A stretch of 64,000 nt of DNA, from contig JAAVVG010000001.1 of the NCBI GenBank assembly GCA_012976225.1, positions 744,001-808,000 on the forward strand, written 5' to 3'. Below, piece by piece: positions 44,221 through 55,536 of this stretch. This stretch comes from Golubevia sp. BC0850. Lineage: Eukaryota; Basidiomycota; Exobasidiomycetes; Golubeviales; Golubeviaceae. Below the pieces are notes generated by a model. That model did not search any database, was not told where the DNA came from, and saw nothing but the letters and a program-made list of their open reading frames with translations. The position numbers and the translations under genes are program-made. Numbering within the stretch: the first letter of the stretch is position 1; every line of letters starts with the position of its first letter.

Positions 44221-46417
44221 ATGAATGCGGCCAAACAAGCAGCCACAAGATGGGTAGCCAGAGACCCAGACCCAGTTTCCAGAAAGTCGGTTCAGGATCT
44301 ACTTGCGAACCGCGAAGATCCAAAAAATGCAGAGCAACTTCTGGAAACCTTCCAGGCGGAGAGACTCTCCTTCGGGACTGCTGGGCTGCGAGGTTTGATG
44401 GGCATTGGCAATGGGAAAATGAATGCGAGTTGGCCTAAAGCATTCCGGAGGGCGAGAGAGAGAGGAAGATATCATCTTGATTCAAATCTTTGCATCTGAC
44501 CTTCGTTCTGTTCTGTTCTTCCCACCAGCGCCTAGTGATCCGCGAGACCACTGCTGGCCTTGCCAAGTACCTGCTCGAATCAAATTCCCACGCAAAGGAA
44601 CAAGGAGTAGTGATTGCGTACGATGGAAGGCATGGCTCGAAGATCTGTGAGGATTGAAAAAATTCAACTTTTCCTATCTCAGCAAGAAGATCTCCAACTC
44701 GACACTCGCTTACACAGTCTCTCTCATAACTTTCTTTCCCCTAACTTCAGTCTCTGAAGATGCTACTGGAGTGTTAGCTGCTCAAGGTATCAAGGTGTCT
44801 CTCTTCGACCACACTGCTCCAACTCCTCTCTGCCCATTCACAGTTAGAGAGACTGGAGCGGCAGCTGGAATCGTCGTCACCGCGTCTCACAATCCTCCAG
44901 CTTACAATGGATATAAAGTCTACTGGCAAGGAGGAAAGTGAGCGTCTCTCAGGAGGTGGACTTCCCACTTCTCAGTCCCTTTCCTTTTCCGGCTTTCTAA
45001 CGTCTTCCTCTGCCTCTTTCGTCTCTCTTCTCGCCTCAGTCAAATCAACGATCCAGTCGATGGTCTGATAGCCTCTGCTATAGACTCTGTAGCTTCGCTT
45101 CCCCAACCTCCTGCTTGTCTTACTATGGACGAAGCTAAATCAGCCGGACTTCTACATCTTTTGAGTACTTCGCAATTCGAAAGCTACATCTCTACGATCC
45201 TTTCATCGGTTTCGCAACCAGCATCAAGTAAAGAAGAAAGATCTAATTTCGGTATAGCTTACACTCCTCTTCATGGAGTTGGTGCTCCTTGCGCTGAGAA
45301 ATTACTGGCAAAATCTGGGTTTAGTCGAGTCTTTACAGTCAAAGAACAAAGGGAGCCTGATGGAGACTTCCCAACGGTCTCTTTCCCCAGTGAGTCTAAT
45401 TAGCTAGACGTTTCACTTCATCAGAATCGTCACCGCTGAAACTCGTCGATTTTCTTCTACTTTCCACCCCCTTCAGATCCGGAAGAGCTTGGTGCTATGG
45501 ATCTGGTCATGGCTCTAGCCGAATCAGAGAAATGTCAAATCGCAGTAGCAAATGATCCAGATGCAGATCGCTTAGCAGCTTGCGCCCGAGATCGCACTGG
45601 AAGAATGAAGCAATTGACCGGAGATCAACTTGGCTCTGTTCTAGGAGACGAATTACTTCGTAGAACTTCTTCTTCTTCTTCTTCTCAACCAGTGGTCTTG
45701 AGTACCATCGTCTCTTCTCGCATCCTAGCAAGATTAGCAGGATCTTGCAAAGCAAGACATCAAGAGACTCTAACTGGATTCAAATGGCTAGGGAAGGTAG
45801 CTAAAACTTCGAAAGAAGAGGGGGAGAATTTCGTTTTCGCCTATGAAGAAGCTTTAGGGTATCTCTGTTCAGAGAAAGTTTGGGATAAAGATGGTTTATC
45901 AGCTTTGGTGATTCTCTGTGAATTAGCTGCAGCTTTGAATGCGAAGGGTCAAAGTCTATGGGATCGTTTGAAGGAAATTCATAAGAATGTTGGACTTTCA
46001 ATTACTTTACAGAAGACGATCAAACTATCTCCTGGAAAATCTGGTTCTTCAATTATGACTTCGATTAGAAAAGAGATTCCTACAATGAAGAAAGTTGGAG
46101 ATTATGAGTTAGCTCTGGTTGATGATTTGATAGATAGACCTTTGAAACCTCAAGATCCAAAGGAGATCCCAAGAAATGATGTCCTTCGTTTCTATATCTC
46201 TTCGAAGGAAACGGAGGGAAAATCGAAGGAAAAAATCATGCTTGGGGCTCCTAGAATCATTGTTAGACCTTCTGGAACGGAACCAAAGGTAAAGATATAT
46301 TGCGAGGCGCTGGGAGAGATTAAGGAATCAGAAAATTATGAAGAAGCAAGCGGCAGAGTCGAGAAGGAGTTGAATGGAATTGTCGACGCCTTCTACGAAT
46401 GGATGAGCAAGGCTTGA
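44221..46417 (+). CDS. Phosphopentomutase / phosphoglucomutase (PGM2/PGM3 type)
   Basis: Five exons (44221-44424, 44529-44646, 44751-44937, 45040-45389, 45477-46417) give 599 residues, the usual size of the PGM2 class that isomerises ribose-1- and glucose-1-phosphate to the 5- or 6-phosphate. The four active-site loops are intact: TASHNP with phosphoserine S153, the metal loop DPDADR, the sugar-binding loop EEALGYL, and the phosphate loop RPSGTEPKVKIY. FGTAGLRGLMG near the N-terminus is also typical. Intron 1 appears to use a GC donor (GCGAGT at 44425) rather than GT, since only that join restores the phase from GKMN to RLVIRETTAGLAKYL. The large family of sugar mutases makes the exact substrate uncertain; motif details favour phosphopentomutase. 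Confidence 0.92.
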
Positions 46418-47086
46418 TTTCGGCGAGAAAGGTTTAAGGGAAGAGGACGAAGTGAAGGTAGACACATCAAACTACATTCGATACACGAATATGCTAGCAA
46501 TAGACATCATTTCTTTGTCCACAGACTGCCATTTCGTGAAGGGACATTTGTCATTAATAATCGATCTTTGAAGGTCGAAGTAGGAAGAAATAAGACAAAG
46601 GGGGGGGTAAAAAAAGATCAAAGGGCCTTTGCCTTGAGTTTGAAGTAGTAAAGGGTAGGAGAATCGAGAAAGAGAAGCGAAGAAGAATTGTTTATGAGAA
46701 GAAAGGATTGGAATCCTTTGAGAAGCGAATAAGGAGAAGTATTAAAAGAAGTGACAAGAAGGAAGAGCAGAGAGTTCGAAAGGAGTGGGAAGGGGTAAAG
46801 AGTGGAAGTGAGGGGGAGGAGGGCTTTTACAGTGGAAGGAAGATAACAGGATTTTTTTTCAGTAGAGAATTAAGAGTGAGAAGCCGATTTGAATGACATC
46901 AGCATCTTTGAAGGTAGATGGATTTTGAAGGCAGTAGAAATAATTGAAGGCGAGAGAAAAGGAAGGGGTAAAAAAAAATCTCTATGACAATTGATCCAGA
47001 TGAAGCGAAGAGAGTTCTGTTTTTGAGTTAAGAGGATAGATAAGCATGACCTTGAGGAACTAAGAAAGTTTTGAAGAGATTAAAGA
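46418..47086. other. Convergent intergenic region, purine-rich
   Basis: The 669 bases are strongly A/G-rich on the plus strand. I see no gene, RNA or bounded repeat. Confidence 0.5.
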
Positions 47087-49275
47087 CTAAGCCCCAATGA
47101 AACCATGATCTCCGAAAGCTCTAGCCATGTTATGTTGAGCCCATTCATCACTGAAATCGAGCATGCGTAGAGCACGACGAGCAGCGTTGTTGGCGTTGTT
47201 TCCATCAGACTTTCCACAGTTATTTGGTTTGGTACAAATGACAACAGCCACGACGATGGCGATGACGATGATGATGATGACTGAGGAGAGGAGAGGAGAT
47301 GAAGGGAAGGGTGGGTTCGAGAGGCGCGATTAGTAAGGATGCAGGATCAACCGGGATAAACAAACTTGAGATACTCACCGATGATCCAGAAACAGATCCA
47401 TCTCTTCTTACGAGCCTTACGAGCTGAAACGACAGCTTTTCCAGTGGCTTGTAATCCTTGGTTCATGTCAGTCTCGACGTTTTCAGCTTGAGTGTTAATG
47501 ACGTTGAATTGTTCATCTTGTTCAGTGATCAAGATGTCCATCTGTAGAGAATTTTTAAAAGAAAGTAGCAAGGTGAGATTCGGTCGAACGCTCCAGTTCC
47601 CATTCAATCTCATTTCTCGGTCTCCACGACAGGCTCACCTCATTAAACAACTGAGCCAACTCAGTAATAGTTTTCTCAATTCTCCTGATATCCTCATGTC
47701 TTTCCTGAACTTCTCTAAGTGCGCCTCTAGCTTCACCATGTCTATTACTATTCAAAAGAGCCTGACTGAAAATTTGACCTCCTTGATCATCATCCAAAGC
47801 AGCCTTAACTTCTTGAGGAGTAGCATCAGGTTTAACAATCTTGTACTGTCTTTCAGCTCTTTGTCTATATTTCTGACGATATTGATGTTCAACGGTTTGA
47901 TACCTTTGAATAGTCTCTTTGAATCTATTTTTGACAGCTCCGATTTGAGTTTTTCTAACATTCTTATCTCCAGATTCTGGCATTTTGACGGTTTGAGATT
48001 CTAATTTCTTGATACTGTTCTTCACACCATTAGTCAATTTAGAGGTTTCTTGAGAGATTCCAGCTAACTGAGAATGAGCTTGTTGAGAAGAAGCTTCGTC
48101 CATGTTGTTTAAGGAACGAGAATGAAGCTCTGAGATACGGTTGATATTGTCATCGATAAGACGAATGGTACTGAGAGAGGAAATAAAGGAATGGAAAGTT
48201 AGGATCTGAAGGAGGGGATGCATGAGGACAATCGAATGCTAAAAGCAGGCTTGTTGAGTTCATGTTGATCTCTGCGCCTTTCTGAAAAACGAAAGCTGTG
48301 ACAATTCTTGGAAAACTCACTCTTGAATCTCCGAGATCTACGAGAAAGTAGGAGAGTGGGAACAGAAACAGATAGGGGGTTTCACCTGTTAGTTCTAATT
48401 TCGAATCACCCTTTCCTCCCTTGGTCCTCACCTCCTCTAAACTTAACCTCTTCCCTAACACTCCCCAATCCCACTCTCAATTTATCATCTTCTACTCCAC
48501 TCCTCTCGCACCTAGAACTCACATCCGAAAAGAAAGCGTTCATGTCCCCAGCAGCAGGTTTGCCATTCAAACCCTGCATCTCATAAGCTCCATTCTGATC
48601 ATATCCGTTCCCAATTTTCTGGCCAAAACCACCTTGTTGACCTGTTGCTTGACCATAACCTTGATCAGCGTAAGGTTGTTGTTGACCGCCATAAGAAGGA
48701 GCGTTTGGTTCAGGGTAAGAAGGTTGTTGACCATATCCACTTGGTTGTTGTTGACCATATCCTCCTTGATCGTATTGAGCATCTTGTTGAGATGGATAGG
48801 AGTGATCACTGGGAAGAGAAAAGGAAAGAAAGGGTTAGAGTGAGAAGGGATTAGGGCCAAGAAGGATAGGGATTGGAAAGGGAGAAGGTGATTAAACTAA
48901 CCCATAACCATTGTTTCCACCACCACCTTGACCACCATATCCACCGTAACCACCATTTCCACCACCTTGTTGTTGAGCCTAAAGGATAGAATTCAATTTC
49001 AAAGGAGAGGAGAGTAGAGAAGATGAATGGTCAGTCAACCTTGTCCGGAGAAGGGGGGATCCAGATGCAAGCTAAGTGGACCTCGACTTAATCTATCGAT
49101 TGATTCAGTAGTAGATTAGATATTCAATTGAATGAACCGGTTCCAGTCCGAGTGACAGAATCTCGTATCCCTTGCCTTGGCTCCCTTTGATCCCTTTCAA
49201 CACCAGGTAGACTCCTCCTCCTGTCCCATTGACGATGCTACTCACACGCATAGCAGCGAGTCTATCCCTTGCCAT
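47087..49275 (-). CDS. SSO: SSO-type plasma-membrane syntaxin, copy A (long tail)
   Basis: Seven exons (49275-49246, 48978-48902, 48808-48523, 48337-48321, 48170-47639, 47541-47379, 47280-47087) give 432 residues. This Qa-SNARE drives fusion of secretory vesicles with the cell surface. A Gly/Gln/Tyr-rich N-terminus of about 125 residues leads to the Habc helices (SDISEIQDTIRLIDDNINRISELHSRSLN) and the SNARE helix (ELAQLFNEMDILITEQDEQFNVI with the zero-layer Gln). A basic patch SARKARKKRW and a single membrane span rich in Ile/Val follow. Unusually, 49 residues follow the span (CTKPNNCGKSDG ... GDHGFIGA), so a folded or processed extracellular tail is possible. Exon 4 is only 17 bases and codes for part of helix Ha. 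Copy B lies directly upstream on the same strand. Confidence 0.93.
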
Positions 49276-49748
49276 CTTGAGCGATTGTGACTTCTGAGAA
49301 GAGTTAAAGACGAAAGAGAGGAGAGTAAGAAGGGGCAGTTGACGAGGGTGGGATGAGGTGAGAATTGATACCAACTTGGGAGGTTTAGTCTATTCTCGTT
49401 GCTTTTGACGTTTGTGGCTCAGGGAGAGAAAAAGAGATAGAAAGAGAGAAGGGAAAGGGAAGGGTAGGGGAGGATAGAAGAGCAAAACCTTCAAGGTTTC
49501 GATTGAGGATGCAAGTGGGCGGGGGGGGGGGAGAAGAAGAGAGAGCAAGCTTCCATTGGCGCTATTACTGAGGTACTGAGTGAGTTGTGGGTGACTTCGT
49601 ACAAATCAGTAACACAATTCAGATTCCCTTTTTGATTAACATGTTCAGTATTGGATTAAGTATGGTATTGAGCTATACAGGATTGAGATCATTAGCAAGA
49701 ATTTAGCAAGGAAACTCCATCTTCGAAACCAACCCCCTTCGCCTCCTT

Positions 49749-51238
49749 TTAGTTTGATTTACAGTTTCCTGACCCACACACAGCCCCGGCAACAACACCA
49801 GCGATGACCAGAAGGGTAATAACTAGAAAATAGAAATAAGATGGAAAGGAAGTCAGAGATCAGAAAGGGAAGAAGTTGAGCGGACTCTCTTGGGAGAGCC
49901 CAATCCGAAAAACTCACTGATCAACCAGAAACAGATCCATCTCTTCTTACGAGCTTTCTGAGCTGAGATCTTAGCCTTTCCAGTCTCTTTGAGTCTGAAA
50001 GAGGAATATGTAGAAGTGAATGAATGAATGTTAGTAAAACCTTTTGAAGAAAAAGGCCTTATCCCTAGACCCTTATCACTAGAGAAGACTCAACTCACCC
50101 AGCTTCCATATCAGTATTAACATTCTCAGCTTGAGCATTGATGACATTGAATTGTTCGTCTTGTTCAGTGATGAGAATGTCCATCTGGATGACAGGCGCA
50201 AGGGAGGTGAAAGGTTCTCGTCGTCAGTCTCATATACAAATCTCTATCCTCTGCTCTCCCCGCACTTCAAACTAACTCACCTCATTGAACAACTGAGCCA
50301 ACTCAGTAATGGTTTTCTCGATCTTCTTAATATCTTCATGTCTTTCTTGAACTTCTCTCAAAGCACCCTTCGCCTCTCCATGTCTATTGCTATTCAAAAG
50401 AGCCTGACTGAAGATCTGACCTCCTTGATCGTCATCAAGAGCAGCCTTAACTTCTTGAGGAGTAGCATCAGGCTTAACAACCTTGTATTGTCTCTCGGCT
50501 CTCTGACGATACTTCTGTCTAAATTGTTGTTCAACAGTCTGATATCTTTGAACGGTTTCTTTGAACCTATTCTTCACAGCTCCGATTTGAGTTTTTCTAA
50601 CATTCTTATCTCCTCCTTCTTGAACCTTAAGAGTTTCTATTTCTGATTTCTTGATCCTATTCTTAATGGAATTAGTGAGTTTAGAAGCTTCAGAAGAAGT
50701 GGATTGTAACATTGAATGAGCTTCAGAAGTCTCAGAAGTCTGATTCAGAGAACGAGAATGAAGTTCAGAAATCTTGTTGATGGTTTCATCTAGTTCACGA
50801 ATCGAGTCTTGAATTGAAGAGATTTCAGAGAAAAAGGAATTCAAGTCGTTTGGTTGGTTTTGAGATTGCATTTCATAGGATTCTGTTCCTCCATTTCCAT
50901 TTTGTTGTGGATATTGATAAGCTCCTCCACCCGTTTCTTGAGATGGATGAGGATTGTCTCTAAAAGGTTGCGAATGGAAACAGTAGCATGAGTGAAAAAG
51001 TCAATGCTAGTAAAAGACTGAACAATCGTGCTCACCCAAGATTGTTACCTCCTTGACCTCCATATCCACCATAACTTCCTCCTTGTTGAGCCTGAAAATC
51101 CAGTAAGTAGAAGTTTTCAGACCGAAGGTGTGAGGAGAGAAGAAGATGAGCTTTTCCGAAATAATGAGTGGGCACGATGTGAAAAGCTTGTTAGAATGAT
51201 TTACTCACCCTCATGGCTGCCAATCGATCTCTAGCCAT
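49749..51238 (-). CDS. SSO: SSO-type plasma-membrane syntaxin, copy B (short tail)
   Basis: Six exons (51238-51209, 51091-51036, 50959-50281, 50184-50099, 49994-49918, 49822-49749) give 333 residues. From the Habc domain through the SNARE helix it is very close to copy A; one stretch starting KNVRKTQIGAVKNRFKET is nearly identical. The shared 30-base first exon MARDRLAAMR shows that the two genes are a tandem duplication. Differences are a shorter Gly/Tyr-rich N-terminus, no introns inside the Ha region, an extra intron in the SNARE-to-linker region (after 50099), and a conventional nine-residue tail after the membrane span. The zero-layer Gln and the basic juxtamembrane patch are present. 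The short tail is normal for syntaxins, so copy B probably keeps the ancestral form. Confidence 0.93.
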
Positions 51239-52200
51239 CTCTTCAAGTTTCTGTTACTTTACTCGAACAAAGAAAGAGAGATTATTGAAGGTGAAAAGGT
51301 GGAAAGCAACCTGAGCTTGCGATTGAAGGCGACGGATGCGAATGAGACTCTTTTTGCAATCTGACGTTTTCTACGTGTTGCAGTGAACTGACTTGAACTG
51401 TTATCACCAGATCTTGAACTTTCGAAATCTTGGGTGAGAAATCGAGAAGAACGAAGTGAAAGGAGTGAAATTCCAGATTAAAGGAAAGGCAGTGCCAGAC
51501 CCACACGGCTTCACTGGACCGAAGTTAGAAACTCCACCAGGTTTTTCTAATGCTCAGTTGCAAAACGAATCCTGATCCTCCCTCCAAATTGTGTTCCAAA
51601 TCGCATGCTATCTCGAAGCTGGAAGGTGAGGCAATCAAATTTCCGAGGAGCTGGCCTCTCGAGACTTCTATCCTACTCTCCTATTCACACCGCGCTCCGA
51701 ATATTTCTAATGTCTAGGGAGAAAAGTAGCTTGTAAGCAATTTAATTAATTTTGGATCAAGATCCTTCTAGATCGAAGGAGAATGAAGTAAAGAATAACA
51801 TGAAAGGGCTAGCATACAAGTGGTGGGCAGAATGAAATTCGTTTTCTTTAAACAGAAACAGACGACAGACCAAATGAATGACTGTGATCTGTTTCTCTGA
51901 ACGAATCGAAGGAGAGGTAAGGTCTTGGGTGATCTGGACTTAGAGTTGAAGAAGTAGAGGGGAGCGCTAGAAAGAAGGAAAGAAACGTAGGAGAGAAAGA
52001 AGGGTCAGTTTGGAGGCTTCTCTACTGACTATCAGCTTCCAAATCTTTCCGGTTTCAAATCTCTGTTCAAATATGATTGTAAATTTGTAGATGCCTTTCT
52101 CTCCCACTCTTCCAGATCGATTGAATGTTTTTCAGCTACTAAGCTTGTACACACTCTCTCTTCCTCCATCACCTTTTCTCCGAAACTACGCTACTCACAT
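51239..52200. other. Upstream region of syntaxin copy B, nothing else assigned
   Basis: Nearly 1 kb between the syntaxin start and the RPP2 stop. No exon with good splice support and no repeat is visible. Confidence 0.45.
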
Positions 52201-52844
52201 TTAATCGAATAGACCAAATCCGAGATCTCCATCAGACTCTTCCTCTTCCTTCTCGGCCTCCTTCTCAGCTGGGGCATCAGCAGCAGCGGCGGCACCTCCA
52301 GAGGCGGCAGCAGCAGCTGGGGCGGCAGACGATCCTCCTCCAGATGGAACAGAGGCGAGCTTGGCGTTACCCTCAGAGATGAGCTGGATTTGATGAAATG
52401 AATAGATGGGAAGGGGAGGTTAGGTTAGTATTTGAGGTGTGGATTGATGGATTTGAGGTTTTTTGGTGGGTGCTGAATTTCTTCCTGAAAATCGTAGTTG
52501 AGTACTTCACAGACCATCCCAACCTTACATGAATAGTGATTGGATCTAGTTATTCATTCCAATCATCTAGTCTACGGAAGAGATCATCTACTGAGACAGT
52601 CTACCCAGCACCACACCTCAAAATTCGACGCTCTGCCATCCTACCACAATCTCTCTTCTTGCCTGCTCCCTTCCTTTGAACTGACCTGAGTGATGTCCTT
52701 TCCCTCTAGCTCGGAAACGATTGAAGAGAGACGAGATTCTTCAGCATCAATTCCAACGGTTGATAGAAGGTTCTTGATGTCCTCAGCCTTTGGGGAAGCG
52801 TTTCCACCGAGGGTCAATAGCATGTAGGCAGCGATGTACTTCAT
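52201..52844 (-). CDS. RPP2: 60S acidic ribosomal protein P2
   Basis: Two exons (52844-52686 and 52383-52201) give 113 residues. P2 pairs with P1 on the ribosomal stalk and recruits elongation factors. The start [18 protein letters not shown] and the block [18 protein letters not shown] are specific to P2. An Ala/Gly/Ser hinge leads to the invariant acidic end [14 protein letters not shown], in which the serine is the usual kinase site. The 302-base intron is long for this window. The gene is divergent from RPS15. Confidence 0.97.
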
Positions 52845-53314
52845 TTTGAATTACTTGATGTGTTGAGGGAGAGTTTGTGATACGAGAATCCAAAATTTTA
52901 ATCCAAATAGGAAGACTTTCGTTTGAGAGAAGAAGAAGAAGAAAGATGAAGAGAGATTTTCTCTTGACTAAAAGCGGCTGCACAACGAGAGTTCGAGGTG
53001 AGTCGCAGTCGCAGAGATTGATTTAATGGCTCAACCAACCAAGCATCTGCGGAATCCTCTTCTTTTTTTTTGTTGTTGTCAGGACATGGAAGTAAAGTAG
53101 AAGCCAGACAGACTTCAACAAATTAACAACAGTCTCAGAGGACTTGTAGAAGCGTAGGAGGGGTTGCTGATGCTCTGATTCTGCGTTTTCTTGCGTGTGC
53201 CAAAATCGCGTCAAACTCGAGGGATCTGCGGTTAGCGTCGAGGTATTGAAGTGCCTCCGCAGCGCAAGTCTTTCTCAAAAGTTCCTCTCTTCTTTGAATC
53301 ACACTCAAGCAAAT
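52845..53314. promoter_or_regulatory. Shared divergent promoter of RPP2 and RPS15 with repeated ATCTGCGG
   Basis: The 470 bases between the two ribosomal start codons contain ATCTGCGG twice in direct orientation (53045-53052 and 53224-53231) and its CTGCGG core once inverted (53257-53262). A T-rich tract lies at 53060-53078. The repeated box is a candidate site for a common ribosomal-gene regulator; that role is inferred from its position alone. Confidence 0.45.
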
Positions 53315-54555
53315 ATGTGAGTATTCAATCTTTCAATTTGCAATTTCCAATTTAAGTAGACCCGGATTCATTCAGTCATCGCCGTCAAGTCAAATTCTCC
53401 AAATTCGATTCAAAGAAAGTTGGGAAGAGGCAGGTGAAAATTAGGCAAAAGCCAAATCTCACCATTTTGCTTCAGCTGGGAGTCGATGAGAAGACATCCA
53501 TGATTAAATCGGATTGAACAAAGATCAATCCAGGCAATTACACAGTCAAAGATGGGCCAGGGAGGCAAGGATGGGACCAGTTATGACCCACCAGCAAGAC
53601 AGCCAGCCAACCTTCAGATCCAACTTATCTCGAACCATCTACTCACTACTACTCCCCACTTTCTTTCCTCGAATCTAGGGATGACTACGATGCCAATGCC
53701 GCCGCCGAGCTCAAGAGAAAGAGAACTTTCCGTAAGTTCTCTTACAGAGGTGTCGATCTAGACGCTCTCCTAGATCTCTCCAACGAGGATTTCATGAAGT
53801 TGGTTCACGCTCGTGCTAGGAGAAGATTCCAACGTGGTCTCAAAAGAAAGCCAATGGGTCTCATCAAGAAGCTACGTAAGGCCAAGAAGGAGGCTCCACC
53901 CAACGAGAAGCCAGCTACCGTCAAGACCCACTTGAGAGATATGATCATTGTCCCAGAGATGATTGGTTCAGTTTGTGGAGTTTACAACGGAAAGGTGAGT
54001 AGAGGTGAAAGCTATTGGAGGTGGAGGTCGAGAGGGGATGGGTGAGAGGTCGGGTGCTGCGAGGGCAGGAAGAAGAAAGGACAGGATGGAATTGGACAGT
54101 TCGAACCTACGCGCGGAGCGTTGAGTCCTGCAAAATCTTGCTGAATGAAATAAGAATCATCAATATCTGCAAAGTTTGAGAATGGGGGGTCATGCCGCCC
54201 GATTAGGCAGACCCCAGCCTGGCCCCACTTCGATTCTGAGATCTCAAGCCGCTCCCTTCAAGTTCAATCATCTGATCAAATGTTTCCTTTCAATTTCAAA
54301 TCTGAATTCTTTTCCACAATCCAGGTTTTCATCACCGTCGAGATCAAGCCTGAAATGGTTGGACACTACCTTGCCGAATTCTCCATCTCCTACACTCCAG
54401 TCGGACACGGAAGACCAGGTCTTGGATCGACCAACTCGTGAGTGTCAACTTTCGATGATTCAACTTTAAGTCGCTGTCCAATCGATGGCATATGCCAACC
54501 TCTGACCATTCTCCTTTAATTCTCTCCAAACAGTCGTTTCATTCCCCTCAAGTAA
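53315..54555 (+). CDS. RPS15: 40S ribosomal protein S15 (uS19)
   Basis: Four exons give 150 residues: 53315-53316 (first two bases of the ATG), 53679-53994, 54325-54437 and 54534-54555. The protein sits at the head of the small subunit near the decoding site. The sequence [33 protein letters not shown] and the C-terminal [22 protein letters not shown] are diagnostic. The first intron appears to split the start codon itself: AT ends exon 1 and G opens exon 2, restoring Met-Asp-Asp-Tyr. Intron 1 is 362 bases and intron 2 is 330 bases, the latter with a GC-rich hairpin. Confidence 0.95.
54186..54215 (+). other. GC-rich hairpin inside RPS15 intron 2
   Basis: A 10-bp stem (GGGGTC, one bulged A, TGCC paired with GGCAGACCCC) closes a 9-base loop. 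Introns of ribosomal genes often carry small nucleolar RNAs, but I find no convincing C/D or H/ACA boxes around it. Confidence 0.4.
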
Positions 54556-55536
54556 ACGGTTTCAATTTCTTTTTCTCTGCTCTTCTCACTCTCTGTTCTA
54601 TTATTCATTCACAATCAACCAACATACAACCAAACCCAAAACTCTGGCGTCTTCCAGCTCATTTCAAGACGCAGAGGGAAGCGATTCAGTTCGTTCAAGC
54701 CCTCATTTAATAACATGTAAAACTTTCAGACCGAAATATGCATGCATTTGATTCTTTGACTAAGTTTCAGCTTGAGTAGTGAAATGTGAAGATGGGTCAG
54801 AGTTGAGAAAGGCGTGAAAGAGGATGGAATCGAGAAGCTCTGTCTTTTTGCTAGTTCGGAGGTGAGATAGTAACCTCCTTCTTGAGTAGAACGCCTTCAG
54901 ATGCCAACTCCAATCATCTCTTTGGTGGTCAGTAGGAACAGGAGCCTTGGAACGAGGCATGCGATTCGAAGGAGCTCGTGTGTTGTCGAGATCCCCTATC
55001 CTACGTCCCGCTCCAGACAGCCAAAACTCCCGATCTCATTCTCTGAAATTTCTACATGACTCTTTCTTGTGGGAGACAAGATAGAGAGAGAAAAAGAACA
55101 GAAGGATGACATTGGCAAAATAGGCGATCTCGAAGGCAAGATGTCGATTGAAGGTACGGCGTGATGCGTAAAGACATGCCACTGTCGAAGTCGTTGCTTT
55201 TGTTAGGTTGCGGCATCTCCCTCTAAAATTTTCACCTTGAGCCCAAGGATGAGCTCGGTGGGCTAAAGAGAGAGACTTGTGTGATTGTGTCAGAGGCAAA
55301 CTCACTTCTCACTCGGAATCAGGCCTCGTTTTGCATTGAGAGAATTTTGATTGTTGCGAAGTCTGGTCTAGAGAATTGAAGAAAGGGACAAGTATGGTGT
55401 ATAGTATATGATAAGTGAGAGGAAGTATTGAACAGAATGAATGGAAAAAGGGGGGGGGGTCAGGTGGTGAAACCCTCCGAGACGAAAGGCTAGGAGGAGA
55501 TTCCAATAAGTTGAGTTAAAAAAGAATGAAAGCTAC
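54556..55536. other. Convergent intergenic region with only weak short frames
   Basis: The best short frame is on the minus strand at 54960-54760 (start MPRSKAPVPTDHQRDDWSWHL, 66 residues). It has a reasonable composition but no homology that I recognise and no clear splice partners, so I do not call it a gene. A run of G lies near 55450. Confidence 0.3.

Noticed and set aside
54760-54960. 66-residue minus-strand frame MPRSKAPVP...
   Set aside because: Its composition is plausible, but it has no recognisable family, no splice partners and no promoter evidence.
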